Positions 34,324 to 42,954 of a DNA stretch of 64,000 bases are shown in pieces. Origin of the DNA: Alphaproteobacteria bacterium (lineage in GTDB: Bacteria; Pseudomonadota; Alphaproteobacteria; Caulobacterales; Parvularculaceae); assembly GCA_030433215.1 (NCBI GenBank), contig JAUIMC010000020.1:1-64000 (forward strand), given 5' to 3'. Position numbers and translations under genes: made by a program. The first letter of the stretch is position 1. Each line of letters opens with the position of its first letter. Below the pieces are notes generated by a model. It was not told where the DNA came from. It saw only the letters and a list, made by a program, of their open reading frames with translations, and searched no databases.

Positions 34324-35156
34324 ACGTCGTACCCGGGATTGATCCTGTTCAGCCTGCGGAGCAATCCGGGCCAGGCGAGATTGTCGCCGAGGCCGGGAAT
34401 GAAGGCGGGCGATCCCTGCATCATCACCTTGGCGCTCATTTCCGGCGTTTCCTCGCGCGGCGGCTTTAAGTCCGATTGCGCCAGGATCTGCGCCTTGCAG
34501 GCCTGCTCGAGGAAATACATGCGCAGGAACGCCGTCGCGCAATTGGCGCCGACAGTCAGCGTGCCGTGATTGCGCAGGATCATGAAATGATGCGCGCCCA
34601 TATCGGCGACAAGGCGTTCGCGTTCATCGAGATCCGTCGCGACGCCTTCATAATCGTGATAGGCGACATCGTCATGGACGATCATGGCGAACTGGGTGTA
34701 GCGCCTCAGCCCGTCCTGCTGCGCTGACACGGCGACGCCGTAAGGCGAATGGATATGCAGGACCGCATGCGCATCGTCGCGCGCCATATGCAGCGCCGAG
34801 TGAATCGTAAAGCCCGCCGGGTTCGAGAAATACGGCGTCTCGCAGGCGACCTGTCCGTCCACATCGACCTTGATCAGCGCAGACGCCGTCATTTCGTCAA
34901 AGAGAACGCCGTAAGGATTGATCAGGAATCGCGCCTTGCCGTCCTCATCATGGCAGCGCGCCGAGAAATGCGTGAAGATGAGGTCTGTCATGCCGTAGAT
35001 GGCGGCCAGCCGGTAGGTCGCCGCGAGATCGCAGCGCAGGCGCCACTCTGCGTCGCTAACCTTGCCCTTCAGCGACGGCAGGCTCAGCGGGTCGGGGATG
35101 TTAAAGCCGGGCTCCATATCGACGCCCGGCGCCGCTTTTACTTCCGCTGCGCTCAT
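34320..35156 (-). CDS. class II aldolase/adducin family protein
   Basis: A 278-residue protein of the class II aldolase fold (fuculose-phosphate aldolase/ribulose-phosphate epimerase superfamily). Zinc-binding residues: AVLHIHSPYGVAVSA (about 128-142) with the HxH pair, and a later His in ILRNHGTLTVG (about 193-203). The first 35 residues are a polar extension. The substrate cannot be read from sequence; many such homologues act on hydroxyacids or sugar acids. Convergent with the cytochrome gene; egtB lies upstream, 68 bp away in the same direction. Confidence 0.88.
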   Translation of the reverse strand: MSAAEVKAAPGVDMEPGFNIPDPLSLPSLKGKVSDAEWRLRCDLAATYRLAAIYGMTDLIFTHFSARCHDEDGKARFLINPYGVLFDEMTASALIKVDVDGQVACETPYFSNPAGFTIHSALHMARDDAHAVLHIHSPYGVAVSAQQDGLRRYTQFAMIVHDDVAYHDYEGVATDLDERERLVADMGAHHFMILRNHGTLTVGANCATAFLRMYFLEQACKAQILAQSDLKPPREETPEMSAKVMMQGSPAFIPGLGDNLAWPGLLRRLNRINPGYDV

Positions 35157-35224
35157 AATCCTGTCTCCTCGCCTGTCTTTCGGAGCAGCTTATAAGATGA
35201 GACGGCGCGGCGCCATGATCTGTG

Positions 35225-36511
35225 TCAGTTGAGGTCGCGCGCGAGGCGGAAGCCGGAGAACTGCCAGCGCGCCTCGGGAGGAAAGAAATTGCGGTAGCTG
35301 GCGCGCATGTGGCCGGCCGGCGTCGCTGCGGAGCCGCCTTTCAGCACCATCTGTCCGGACATGAATTTGCCGTTATATTCCCCGACGGCCCCGTCGGCGA
35401 CCGCGAAGCCCGGATAAGGCAGATAAGCGCTCGCCGTCCATTCCCAGACATCGCCGAAAAGCTGCAACAGCTCGTCGCCCTTCGGCTGCGGCGCCGGTCC
35501 CGGCGAGCGCGGGGCGCCCGCTTCCATGAAGCGCCCCCCGAGCGGAAACAGCGAGGCCGCCGCCTCCCATTCGAATTCGGTCGGCAGGCGCGCCTCGGCC
35601 CAGCTAGCATAGGCCGCCGCTTCATAATGGCTTACGTGACAAACCGGGGCGTGCGGATCAATCGCGCGCTCGCCGAACAGCGAATATTGCCGCCATTCGC
35701 CGTCGACTTTTCGCCAGTACAGCGGCGCGCGCCAGCCTTCGCGCCGGACCTTCTCCCAGCCGTCGGAAAGCCAGTGATCCGGCGTGTCGTAGGCGCCGTC
35801 CTCGATAAACTCGATATATTCCGCATTCGTCACCGGCCGCGTCGCCAGTTCAAAGGGATGAAGATAGGTCTTGTGCCGCGGGCCTTCATTATCGAAGGCA
35901 AACCCGCCGCCCGGCCAGCCGATGTCGCAGACGCCGCCTTCCATCCGACGCCAGTTCACGGCCGGCGCGGCGCCGCCCTCGCCCGCGCGCGCGTCCTCAT
36001 ATATGACGGGCTTCAGGGCGTTGTAGGACATGGCGTGCTGAAGGTCGGTGACCAGCAATTCCTGATGCTGCTCCTCATGGGCGCAGCCGAGCGTCACCAG
36101 CGCCGCCACGGCGGCCAGCGCGTCGTCGTCGGCCTTTTCCAGAAACGCCGTCAACGCCTCGTTCACATGCGCGCGGTAGGAATAAACATCGTCCAGGGAC
36201 GGGCGGGAAACGAGCCCCCGGATCGGGCGGGGATGCATCTCGCCGATCTGGTTGTAATAGGAATTGAACAGGAAGCCGAATTCCGGGTGAAAAGACCGAT
36301 AGCCGGCGGCGTGAGGCTGAAGAATGAAGGTTTCGAAAAACCAGCTCGTATGGGCGAGATTCCATTTCACCGGCGAGGCCGCCTCCATGGACTGGAGCAT
36401 GCAGTCCTCGGGGCTCAAGGGCCGCGCGAGCGCCTCGCTGGCGGCCCTGACGCGCGCGAAAGTTTGGACTATACTCGCGGCTGAATGGTAAGCGGGCTGA
36501 TCAAGGGGCAT
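35225..36511 (-). CDS. egtB: ergothioneine biosynthesis protein EgtB
   Basis: A 428-residue iron enzyme that joins a thiol to hercynine with O2. The N-terminal DinB-like domain has the three iron-binding histidines: His54 (NLAHTSWFFE) and His145/His149 (CAHEEQHQELL). The C-terminal FGE-sulfatase domain follows (RLPTEFEWEAAA, DVWEWTASAY, GGSAATPAGHMRASYRNFF). Length is normal. The start is the ATG at 36511. The hercynine-forming partner egtD, usually adjacent in alphaproteobacteria, is not in this window. Divergent from the NAD kinase gene. Confidence 0.94.
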   Translation of the reverse strand: MPLDQPAYHSAASIVQTFARVRAASEALARPLSPEDCMLQSMEAASPVKWNLAHTSWFFETFILQPHAAGYRSFHPEFGFLFNSYYNQIGEMHPRPIRGLVSRPSLDDVYSYRAHVNEALTAFLEKADDDALAAVAALVTLGCAHEEQHQELLVTDLQHAMSYNALKPVIYEDARAGEGGAAPAVNWRRMEGGVCDIGWPGGGFAFDNEGPRHKTYLHPFELATRPVTNAEYIEFIEDGAYDTPDHWLSDGWEKVRREGWRAPLYWRKVDGEWRQYSLFGERAIDPHAPVCHVSHYEAAAYASWAEARLPTEFEWEAAASLFPLGGRFMEAGAPRSPGPAPQPKGDELLQLFGDVWEWTASAYLPYPGFAVADGAVGEYNGKFMSGQMVLKGGSAATPAGHMRASYRNFFPPEARWQFSGFRLARDLN

Positions 36512-36627
36512 AAGCGTCAATGAAGATTTTCGGCAGCCAAAGGGAGGACCGCATCATAACCCGAACCCGTGGGGAGGATGCAACGTTCCCGGCCGCCGAA
36601 AAAGACCGGCGCATGAGCGCAAGCGAC

Positions 36628-37386
36628 ATGAAACTTTGTTTTATTGCGAGTGAAAAGCAGGACGCTCAGGACACCCTGAAAGAGCTGGAAAAACGCTACG
36701 GCAACACGCCTGCGGAAGACTGCGACGTGATCGTCGCCATTGGCGGCGACGGCCACATGCTGGATGTCTTGCGCGCGCATATGCAAGACGGCCGGCCGGT
36801 TTACGGTTTCAATCGCGGCACGGTCGGCTTCATGATGAATGACGCAGATGTGACCGGCCTCAAGGAGCGCATAGCCGCCGCAGAAGCGACGGTTATCTAT
36901 CCGCTTGTCATGAAAGCCACGACCATCGACGGGCGCGTCGAAACGGCGACAGCCATCAATGAGGTCTCGCTGTTCCGCGAAACCCGGCAATCCGCGCGGA
37001 TCCGCATTTCGGTCAACGGCAAGGTGCGCATGGAAACGCTGACCTGCGACGGCGTCCTCCTGGCGACGCCCGCCGGCTCCACAGCCTACAACCTCTCCGC
37101 GCATGGGCCGATCCTGCCGATCAGCGCGCATATGCTGGCCCTGACGCCAATCAGCGCGTTCCGGCCCCGGCGCTGGCGCGGCGCCCTCCTGCCCCATGAC
37201 GCCATCGTCACTTTCGAGGCGCTGGAAAGCGAAAAGCGCCCGGTCTCGGGCGTCGCCGACAATCAGGAAGTGCGCGACGTCGCGAAGGTCGAAGCCTGGG
37301 AGAATCGCGATATGGCCATGACGCTCCTGTTCGATCACGGTCGATCTCTCGACGAGCGCATCCTGAGCGAACAATTCGATTATTGA
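36628..37386 (+). CDS. nadK: NAD kinase
   Basis: A 252-residue NAD kinase that phosphorylates NAD to NADP. Motifs: VAIGGDGHMLDVLR (about 36-49), with the GGDG that binds ATP, and LLATPAGSTAYNLSAHGP (about 148-165). The start at 36628 (MKLCFIASEKQDAQD) matches the compact N-terminus of alphaproteobacterial NadK; in-frame ATGs at 36613 and 36520 exist, the latter with an AGGGG site but a poorly conserved extension, so the start is uncertain. It is divergent from egtB. Confidence 0.92.
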   Translation: MKLCFIASEKQDAQDTLKELEKRYGNTPAEDCDVIVAIGGDGHMLDVLRAHMQDGRPVYGFNRGTVGFMMNDADVTGLKERIAAAEATVIYPLVMKATTIDGRVETATAINEVSLFRETRQSARIRISVNGKVRMETLTCDGVLLATPAGSTAYNLSAHGPILPISAHMLALTPISAFRPRRWRGALLPHDAIVTFEALESEKRPVSGVADNQEVRDVAKVEAWENRDMAMTLLFDHGRSLDERILSEQFDY

Positions 37387-37388
37387 GA

Positions 37389-37414
37389 CCCCGGCGCGGC
37401 CGGAGCCGGGCCCT
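37389..37414 (+). terminator. weak stem-loop after nadK
   Basis: CCCGGC (37390-37395) pairs with GCCGGG (37405-37410), followed by CCCTTTAT. The T tract is short, so termination is only possible. Confidence 0.35.
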
Positions 37415-37427
37415 TTATCCCAAAGGG

Positions 37428-37442
37428 TTAACTAGTAGTTTA
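37428..37442. promoter_or_regulatory. CtrA-like box upstream of the degenerate EAL gene
   Basis: TTAA (37428-37431), 7 bases, TTTA (37439-37442) differs by one base from the CtrA consensus TTAA-N7-TTAA. A CcrM methylation site GAATC lies at 37454-37458. Both are common in cell-cycle-controlled alphaproteobacterial promoters. The downstream gene starts at 37584. Position supports a promoter element; binding is unproven. Confidence 0.4.
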
Positions 37443-37583
37443 CCTTGCCCCCTGAATCGAAGCAGGGTGGCTTGGAGCAATACTCTCCGGCTCCGTTCAG
37501 CGAGAATTAACCCGCGCCAAGGATTATGGACGGAATGTTAATTCGGGGGGTCGCGGCCTTATGGCTGACGGAAGGGCATAGGG

Positions 37584-39539
37584 ATGGGCGCACAGGCAGT
37601 TCGGCTTTCTAACGTCGACATTGACAATGCCTTGAAGAACAAGGACTTCGAAGTCCTTTTTCAGCCGATCTTTGACCTCGGCAACGGCGCCCTTGCGCGC
37701 GTTGAAACCTTCGTGCGCTGGCGCCATCCCCGGCTCGGCCTGTTGCCGCCGGGCGCCTTTATCTCGTTTTTCGAAAGCCAGGGCCGGATGAGCGAGCTCA
37801 CCCGCTATGTCCTCGGCAACGCCCTTGGGGCCTATATCGACTGGCGCGGCCCCTGGCCGCCGGGCCTGTCGGTCAATCTGGCGCTGTCGGATCTCAGCGA
37901 CGACGCCTTCACATCCCACTTTACGAAGCTCCTCCGGGATTACGACTTCCCGCCGGATCTCGTGACGCTGGAATGCCCGATGCCGCCCGTCGACATGCCT
38001 GTCGAGGTCGCGGCGGGCCATTTCGAGCGGCTTTCCAAAACCGGCGCCCGGCTCGCCATCGAAGTGCGCGGGCGCACCAATGACCTTTTGCGTTCGCTCG
38101 ACCCTTTTCCTTTCGACGAGATCAAGACCGGCGGCTCGGCGATCCTCAGATTTGCGCGCACCGTGCGCGGTCCCGGCCTGTCCGCCATCGCCGACCTGCT
38201 CGACGTCGCCAGCAAGTCCAACGCCGCCATCACCGCGGTCGGCGTCGAAGACCAGGCGTCGCTGTCGGCGCTGCGCGGCCTAGGCTTCACGGCGGCGCAA
38301 GGCAACCATCTCGGCAAGGTCGGCGACCTCAAGGATTTCCGCCCGCAGCGCATCAATGAAGTGCGCGAACTGCTCAGCCTCGATCCCTTGAGTTCGGAAA
38401 GCATCGTCGCCCTGTTCCGTACTGAAGCGCCGGCCGTTCAGACTCCCGAGGAGAGCGCCGGGAAGCAGGATGACGATAACGAAGACGCGCTGATCGAAAG
38501 ACTGAACGAACGCGCCGCGCAATTCGAGGACGCCGGCGCCGCCGAAGCGGAGAAACCGGCGGAAGACGGAGCCGAACCCGCACCGGAAGCACCGGCGGGC
38601 GAAGCGCAGGAGACAGCTGAGGACCCCGAAGCCGACAAAAAAGCGCGCGCCCGGGAAAAGGCCAAGGCTCTCGCGCTGGCCAAGCGCGCCAAGGCGCGCG
38701 CCGCGCGCAAGACCGCCGCTATCGAACGCGCCAAGGCGAAAGCGGCTTCCCAACCGGACGAGGAAACGGAAAACGCCGATGCGCTCTCAGAGGACGCGCC
38801 TCAAGAGGAAACCTCCTCGGGCGCGCCGCCGCCTCGTGAGATGCAGGAACGGCTGAACGCGGCTTTCAAGACGGAAGACGACAAAGCGCGCGCCGGCGCC
38901 GCTGCAACGAACGAGCCGGAAGAAACGGCTCCAGCCGAAGACGCCCCGCAAACAGAGGACGGCTCGCCGTTCATCATCACCCGTGACGAGATTACCGAAG
39001 GCGCCGCCGCCATTGCGGCCGGCGCGGCGGACGCCCAGCAAACGACGATCGAACGCGCCATGGCGGCGCAGGCTTACCCGCATGAAGAAAAATCGGCGTC
39101 CGTAAAGCTCCAGGTGGGCCCGTCGGGCGCCTATTTCCAGCCCGGCATCCGCGTCGGCGCGGCCGCCCTGCCCGGAGAGCCGGAAACGCCCGTTGAATCG
39201 GCGCCGACTTTTGCGCGTCTCGACACCGCCGAGACCGCGCCCGCCGCACAGGAAGAAACGCCGCTGGCGGCGAAACCGAAACCCTCGCCGCAGCTCCAGA
39301 CGCCAGCGCCAGAAGCGGACGAAACCCTCGGCGATCTCCATGCGGACGAGACCGATACGGAACAACCGGCCGCGCTCGCGCACCGGCGCAAGCCGTTCCT
39401 CAAACGCACGATCATTCCGCTTTCCGGTTATTTCTGGCCGCGAAGCTGGCGGCGCGCCTGGAAGCGCCGGGCGGCGGAGCGTGAAGCCCGCCGCGCCGAG
39501 CGTGAACACGACGCCTCGCAACCGCAAGCAGCGGAATAA
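37584..39539 (+). CDS. large protein with degenerate EAL domain and disordered, charged C-terminus
   Basis: A 651-residue protein. Residues 10-245 follow the EAL phosphodiesterase fold (FEVLFQPIFDLGNG, Asn98, Glu130, FDEIKTGG at 178), but the signature Glu-Ala-Leu is ETF (41-43), the DDFG metal motif is replaced by EVRGR (160-164), and the second Glu of ELTE is missing. c-di-GMP hydrolysis is therefore improbable; binding or protein interaction is possible. Residues ~275-590 are low-complexity acidic and Ala/Lys-rich sequence with a long basic helix (~355-400). A basic patch near the C-terminus ends in RRAEREHDAS. An AGGG site precedes the ATG. Function unknown. Confidence 0.78.
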   Translation: MGAQAVRLSNVDIDNALKNKDFEVLFQPIFDLGNGALARVETFVRWRHPRLGLLPPGAFISFFESQGRMSELTRYVLGNALGAYIDWRGPWPPGLSVNLALSDLSDDAFTSHFTKLLRDYDFPPDLVTLECPMPPVDMPVEVAAGHFERLSKTGARLAIEVRGRTNDLLRSLDPFPFDEIKTGGSAILRFARTVRGPGLSAIADLLDVASKSNAAITAVGVEDQASLSALRGLGFTAAQGNHLGKVGDLKDFRPQRINEVRELLSLDPLSSESIVALFRTEAPAVQTPEESAGKQDDDNEDALIERLNERAAQFEDAGAAEAEKPAEDGAEPAPEAPAGEAQETAEDPEADKKARAREKAKALALAKRAKARAARKTAAIERAKAKAASQPDEETENADALSEDAPQEETSSGAPPPREMQERLNAAFKTEDDKARAGAAATNEPEETAPAEDAPQTEDGSPFIITRDEITEGAAAIAAGAADAQQTTIERAMAAQAYPHEEKSASVKLQVGPSGAYFQPGIRVGAAALPGEPETPVESAPTFARLDTAETAPAAQEETPLAAKPKPSPQLQTPAPEADETLGDLHADETDTEQPAALAHRRKPFLKRTIIPLSGYFWPRSWRRAWKRRAAEREARRAEREHDASQPQAAE

Positions 39540-39543
39540 ACGC

Positions 39544-40932
39544 CTAAACGCCCTTCGCCCATGTTCCGTGAAATCCCGCCGGCACGCGCTGCGGCAGGCT
39601 CACCCTTGCAACCGGAGTCGCGCTCAAATTCCGCGCATCGATCACAAGCGCTTCGGACTTGCCGTTCCTGTCGGCCGTGAAAGTGACGAGCCAGCCGTCA
39701 TCTTCCTCCGTTGCGCCAATACGTGATGCGAAAGCCGGCTCCGAGCCGTAAACGCCTTCAGGGAAATCGTGGCGTTCCGACGCGCCGGTTTCGAGATCGT
39801 ATTTCATTAGCCCCGAAAACCGCTGTTCGATGCAGTCGTCGAAAACGACGTGATAGGAATAGCGCGTTTTCCGTCCGGCATAGTCGTTGTTGACGACAGG
39901 AAACTCCGACAGCGCGTCGTCGATCTGTTCCTCGCGTCCCTCGCCGGTTTTCATGTTCATGCGCCAGTGGAAAGGCTGCGCGCGCAGCGCCAGAACATCC
40001 GCCATCGCCGCATATGGCCCGTAAGCGGGATCCGGTTTCAGCCCGTTCGGAACCATCTTGCAGGCGGCCATGACAACCTCGTCGCCTTCCTCCCAGCTAT
40101 TGATGACGTGATAGACGTAACAGGTCGGAAACTCGAACCACTTGGGCTCACCGCCTTTCCGGGGCACGACGCCGAAGCGCGTCGGCTGGTCCGCCACATG
40201 AATTTGCCAGAGACGGTTGCGGATCGCCTGTTCGGAAAAAATCACCGGCAGATCGTGCAGAATGACGTAGTTTTCCGTCATGCCCATATCGTGCGGCAGG
40301 CGCGGCCCCGGCAATGCGATCTCCTGAAATGTCGTGAGGTCGCCCTGCGCCGAGACGACGCCCGTCCACATTTTCGGCTCGTAAAGCGCATAGTCGAAGA
40401 AAACGAGCTCGCGGGTTTCGGGATCGGTTTTCGAATGCGCCGACATATTGCGCGGCAGCGCGCCGCCGAAATTTTCCGCGCCGATGGTTTCCAGCGTTTC
40501 CAGATCCACCGCGACCGGCTGGCCGGAGATATACCAGAGCGCCAGCAATTTGCCGTTATGGACGATGACGTCGGTGTTTGCGGTGTCGCGATAATTCACC
40601 GAGCGCCCCGGCGCATCGCGGGAGGCTTCGAAAATCCCGCCAAGGGGAGAGCCTCCATTCAACTCGAAGTCTTCTGTGCGCACATAGCGGTTGCGGTAGC
40701 GCGCCTTGCCATTCTCGAACCAGATCCCGTGGATCATGCCGTCGCCGTCAAACCAGTGATGCATGCCTTGCGGCGGCGCGGCGGGGTTCGGCCCGTTGCG
40801 GAAATAGGCGCCGTGAAGCTCGCGCGGAATCTCGCCTATGACCGGCAGGTCTTCAGCGTTCGCTTCGTCCGCGACCGGCGCATAAAGGCCGCGCAGATAG
40901 GGGTTGAAGTCGTTGAGGGCGTTCCCGGCCAT
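39544..40932 (-). CDS. carotenoid oxygenase / lignostilbene dioxygenase family
   Basis: A 462-residue beta-propeller iron enzyme of the RPE65/carotenoid cleavage family. The four iron-binding histidines appear in SAHSKTDP (about 161), LPHDMGMTENY (about 209), YVYHVINSWEE (about 273) and near the C-terminus in AGFHGTWAKG. It could cleave carotenoids, apocarotenals or stilbene double bonds. The ATG at 40932 has a GGAGAAG site upstream; other in-frame ATGs lie further up. The last codons are close to the stop of the convergent EAL gene (4-base gap). Confidence 0.92.
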   Translation of the reverse strand: MAGNALNDFNPYLRGLYAPVADEANAEDLPVIGEIPRELHGAYFRNGPNPAAPPQGMHHWFDGDGMIHGIWFENGKARYRNRYVRTEDFELNGGSPLGGIFEASRDAPGRSVNYRDTANTDVIVHNGKLLALWYISGQPVAVDLETLETIGAENFGGALPRNMSAHSKTDPETRELVFFDYALYEPKMWTGVVSAQGDLTTFQEIALPGPRLPHDMGMTENYVILHDLPVIFSEQAIRNRLWQIHVADQPTRFGVVPRKGGEPKWFEFPTCYVYHVINSWEEGDEVVMAACKMVPNGLKPDPAYGPYAAMADVLALRAQPFHWRMNMKTGEGREEQIDDALSEFPVVNNDYAGRKTRYSYHVVFDDCIEQRFSGLMKYDLETGASERHDFPEGVYGSEPAFASRIGATEEDDGWLVTFTADRNGKSEALVIDARNLSATPVARVSLPQRVPAGFHGTWAKGV

Positions 40933-41000
40933 TTTCTTCTCCATTATGGGGCCAATGTAACGCATTAGGCAGTCAGGCAAACCACTATCGGCAGCAATGT

Positions 41001-41348
41001 TCAGTCGGATGGTTTCCTGCGCCGCCGCCAGGCGTTGCGCGCAACAAGGGCGAACGCGAGGAGCGTGATCGGCGTGAAAAGCGGAACCATGTTGAGCGCC
41101 ACCCAGTCTGGGACAAAAAGATCCGAGACATGTCCGCTCGTCCCGGCCTGCCGGCGGGCATAAAGCTGCAAAGGACAATCGCCGCGAAAAATGGCGAGAC
41201 AGAAAATCTCGAGCGCCAGGATGACAAGCGCGATATTGAGCCAGCGGCCGTGCCGATCGGCAATGCCGCAATAAAGAATGTAGAACACCGCGCCCGCATT
41301 GATCAGCGCGATAAGCGTGTGGACGAGCTTCAGCCAGAACAGGTCCAT
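41001..41348 (-). CDS. small membrane protein, DUF2784-like
   Basis: A 115-residue protein with three hydrophobic segments (about 5-27, 33-55 and 83-104). The loop has the CPLQLYARRQAG segment, near the Cys-Pro-Leu arrangement of DUF2784 proteins. Function unknown. It lies 68 bases upstream of the carotenoid oxygenase start in the same direction, so it may share a transcript. Confidence 0.55.
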   Translation of the reverse strand: MDLFWLKLVHTLIALINAGAVFYILYCGIADRHGRWLNIALVILALEIFCLAIFRGDCPLQLYARRQAGTSGHVSDLFVPDWVALNMVPLFTPITLLAFALVARNAWRRRRKPSD

Positions 41349-41477
41349 CGGCGCCAGTCCTTTAGGGGGCGGTCCTCCAGCACAGGGGCCGCGCTCTCGC
41401 GGTCGCAGGGCCAGGACAGCGCAAATCTATCGGGAATGAGGCAGGCGCGCCACCCGGCCATGATGCGGCCATCCATG

Positions 41478-42749
41478 CTAGGCGGCTTTTTTCCGGTTTC
41501 TCTCGATCAGCCGGCGCTCAATCGTCTCAAACAACGCATCGATGATAACCGGCTTGGGCAGGACGTCATCCATGCCCGCTTCCTTGTATCGCGCAAGATC
41601 TTCCGCCTGCACGGCCGTCGTCAGGGCGATGATCGGAACGGATGAAAAGTCGCGGCCGCAATTGCGGATTTCGCGCGTGGCGGTCAAGCCATCCAGAACC
41701 GGCATCTGGATATCCATGAACACAAGATCGCATTTTCTCTTGGAAATGATCTTCACCGCCTCAAGCCCGTTGGCCGCCGTCTCCACCGAGCCGACATGGC
41801 CCTGTTCGAGCAGCTCCTTCATGATCATGAGATTGAGCTCATCGTCATCGACCACGAGAATTCTCTTGTTCGCCAATAAGGGCCCGACCCGCTCGACGGG
41901 TTTTTGATGCGGCTCTTCCTTTTCCCCTTCCGGCGCCGGCGCGGTTTCCACCGGCACGATAAGCCGGAACGCGACGCCGTTGCCGAAGGAGCTTTTTACG
42001 GTGAGCCCGCCGCCCATTTTCCAGGCCAGCATGCGCGCCAGCATCAGCGCCAGACGCCGGCCTTCGGTATCCATCATCTCCGCCGTGAACTCGTATTTGT
42101 CAGGGCTGAAATAGGCTTCGGTCATGTATTGATCCATGCCGGCGCTCGTATCCTTGATGACGGCGATCAGGTTGCCGCTTTTCTCCTTGCCGGCGCCTGA
42201 AAAATCGAAAGCGACGCTGACGGCGCCGGATTCGGTTTGCTTGATGCACTGCGACAGAATGGTGGAGATGCATTGAACATAGCGCATCTGGTCCATCTCG
42301 AGATGCCAGTGAGACAGTTTTCGAAAATCGAAACTCAGCGCCAGGCCTTTTTTGCGCGCGCGGTTGGCGAAGCGGCGCTCAAGCAAGGCCACGGTCTTTT
42401 TGAAATTGACCTTGGAGATTTCGATCTTCAGCCGGTCCGCCTGAAGATCGAGAATGTCCAGAATGTCCATCAAGGCGCCGCGAAGATTGTAGGAGCCTTC
42501 ATTCAGAACACCCAGCAGTTCTCTCTGCTTATCCGTAAGGCCCATCTTCTGAAAGTCGAGCGCCTGCAGGGAGCCGACGATCTGGTTCAGCGGCGCGCGC
42601 AATTGCTGAGCGGAGGCCGAGAGAAACGCATTGTTCTCCGCAAGGCGCGCCGCAAGCTTTTTCCTGTATCGAAAACCGCTCAAGCCCCAGGCCGCCGCGG
42701 CGCCCGCGGCAAACAAGAAAACAGAGAAAACAACGCCGAAGATCGACAC
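41478..42749 (-). CDS. pseudo-histidine kinase fused to an intact response-regulator receiver
   Basis: A 423-residue protein starting at GTG 42749 (SD AGGAG). One membrane segment (5-25) is followed by a region aligned to the HisKA dimerisation domain, but where family members have SHELRTPLN this protein reads AQQLRAPLN, with Gln48 in place of the phosphoacceptor His. In the ATPase-like domain the N-box asparagine of NAIKFT is Gln167, though VIKDTSAGMD (~197-206) resembles the G1 box. The C-terminal receiver (295-415) is intact: DDDE, Asp346 in FMDIQMP, Thr near residue 376 and Lys in LPKPV. It may thus receive phosphate from another kinase. No neighbour is an obvious partner. Confidence 0.8.
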   Translation of the reverse strand: MSIFGVVFSVFLFAAGAAAAWGLSGFRYRKKLAARLAENNAFLSASAQQLRAPLNQIVGSLQALDFQKMGLTDKQRELLGVLNEGSYNLRGALMDILDILDLQADRLKIEISKVNFKKTVALLERRFANRARKKGLALSFDFRKLSHWHLEMDQMRYVQCISTILSQCIKQTESGAVSVAFDFSGAGKEKSGNLIAVIKDTSAGMDQYMTEAYFSPDKYEFTAEMMDTEGRRLALMLARMLAWKMGGGLTVKSSFGNGVAFRLIVPVETAPAPEGEKEEPHQKPVERVGPLLANKRILVVDDDELNLMIMKELLEQGHVGSVETAANGLEAVKIISKRKCDLVFMDIQMPVLDGLTATREIRNCGRDFSSVPIIALTTAVQAEDLARYKEAGMDDVLPKPVIIDALFETIERRLIERNRKKAA

Positions 42750-42954
42750 GAACTGCTCCTGTTTTCTCCCCCGTGAGCTCCCCTCTGATTATTTCCGGCG
42801 CCGGGATGCTGTCCCCGGCCTGACCAGCCTAGTAGCGCCACCCCTCTCAAAGAATGAAAATTATCGGTAAATTTTAACAATCCGCCCTGGCCAAGCGCTG
42901 AGCATGCTTTCCCGTTCTGGCTCGCAGCCGGCTTTCGACCGTCTTTCCCGGCGC

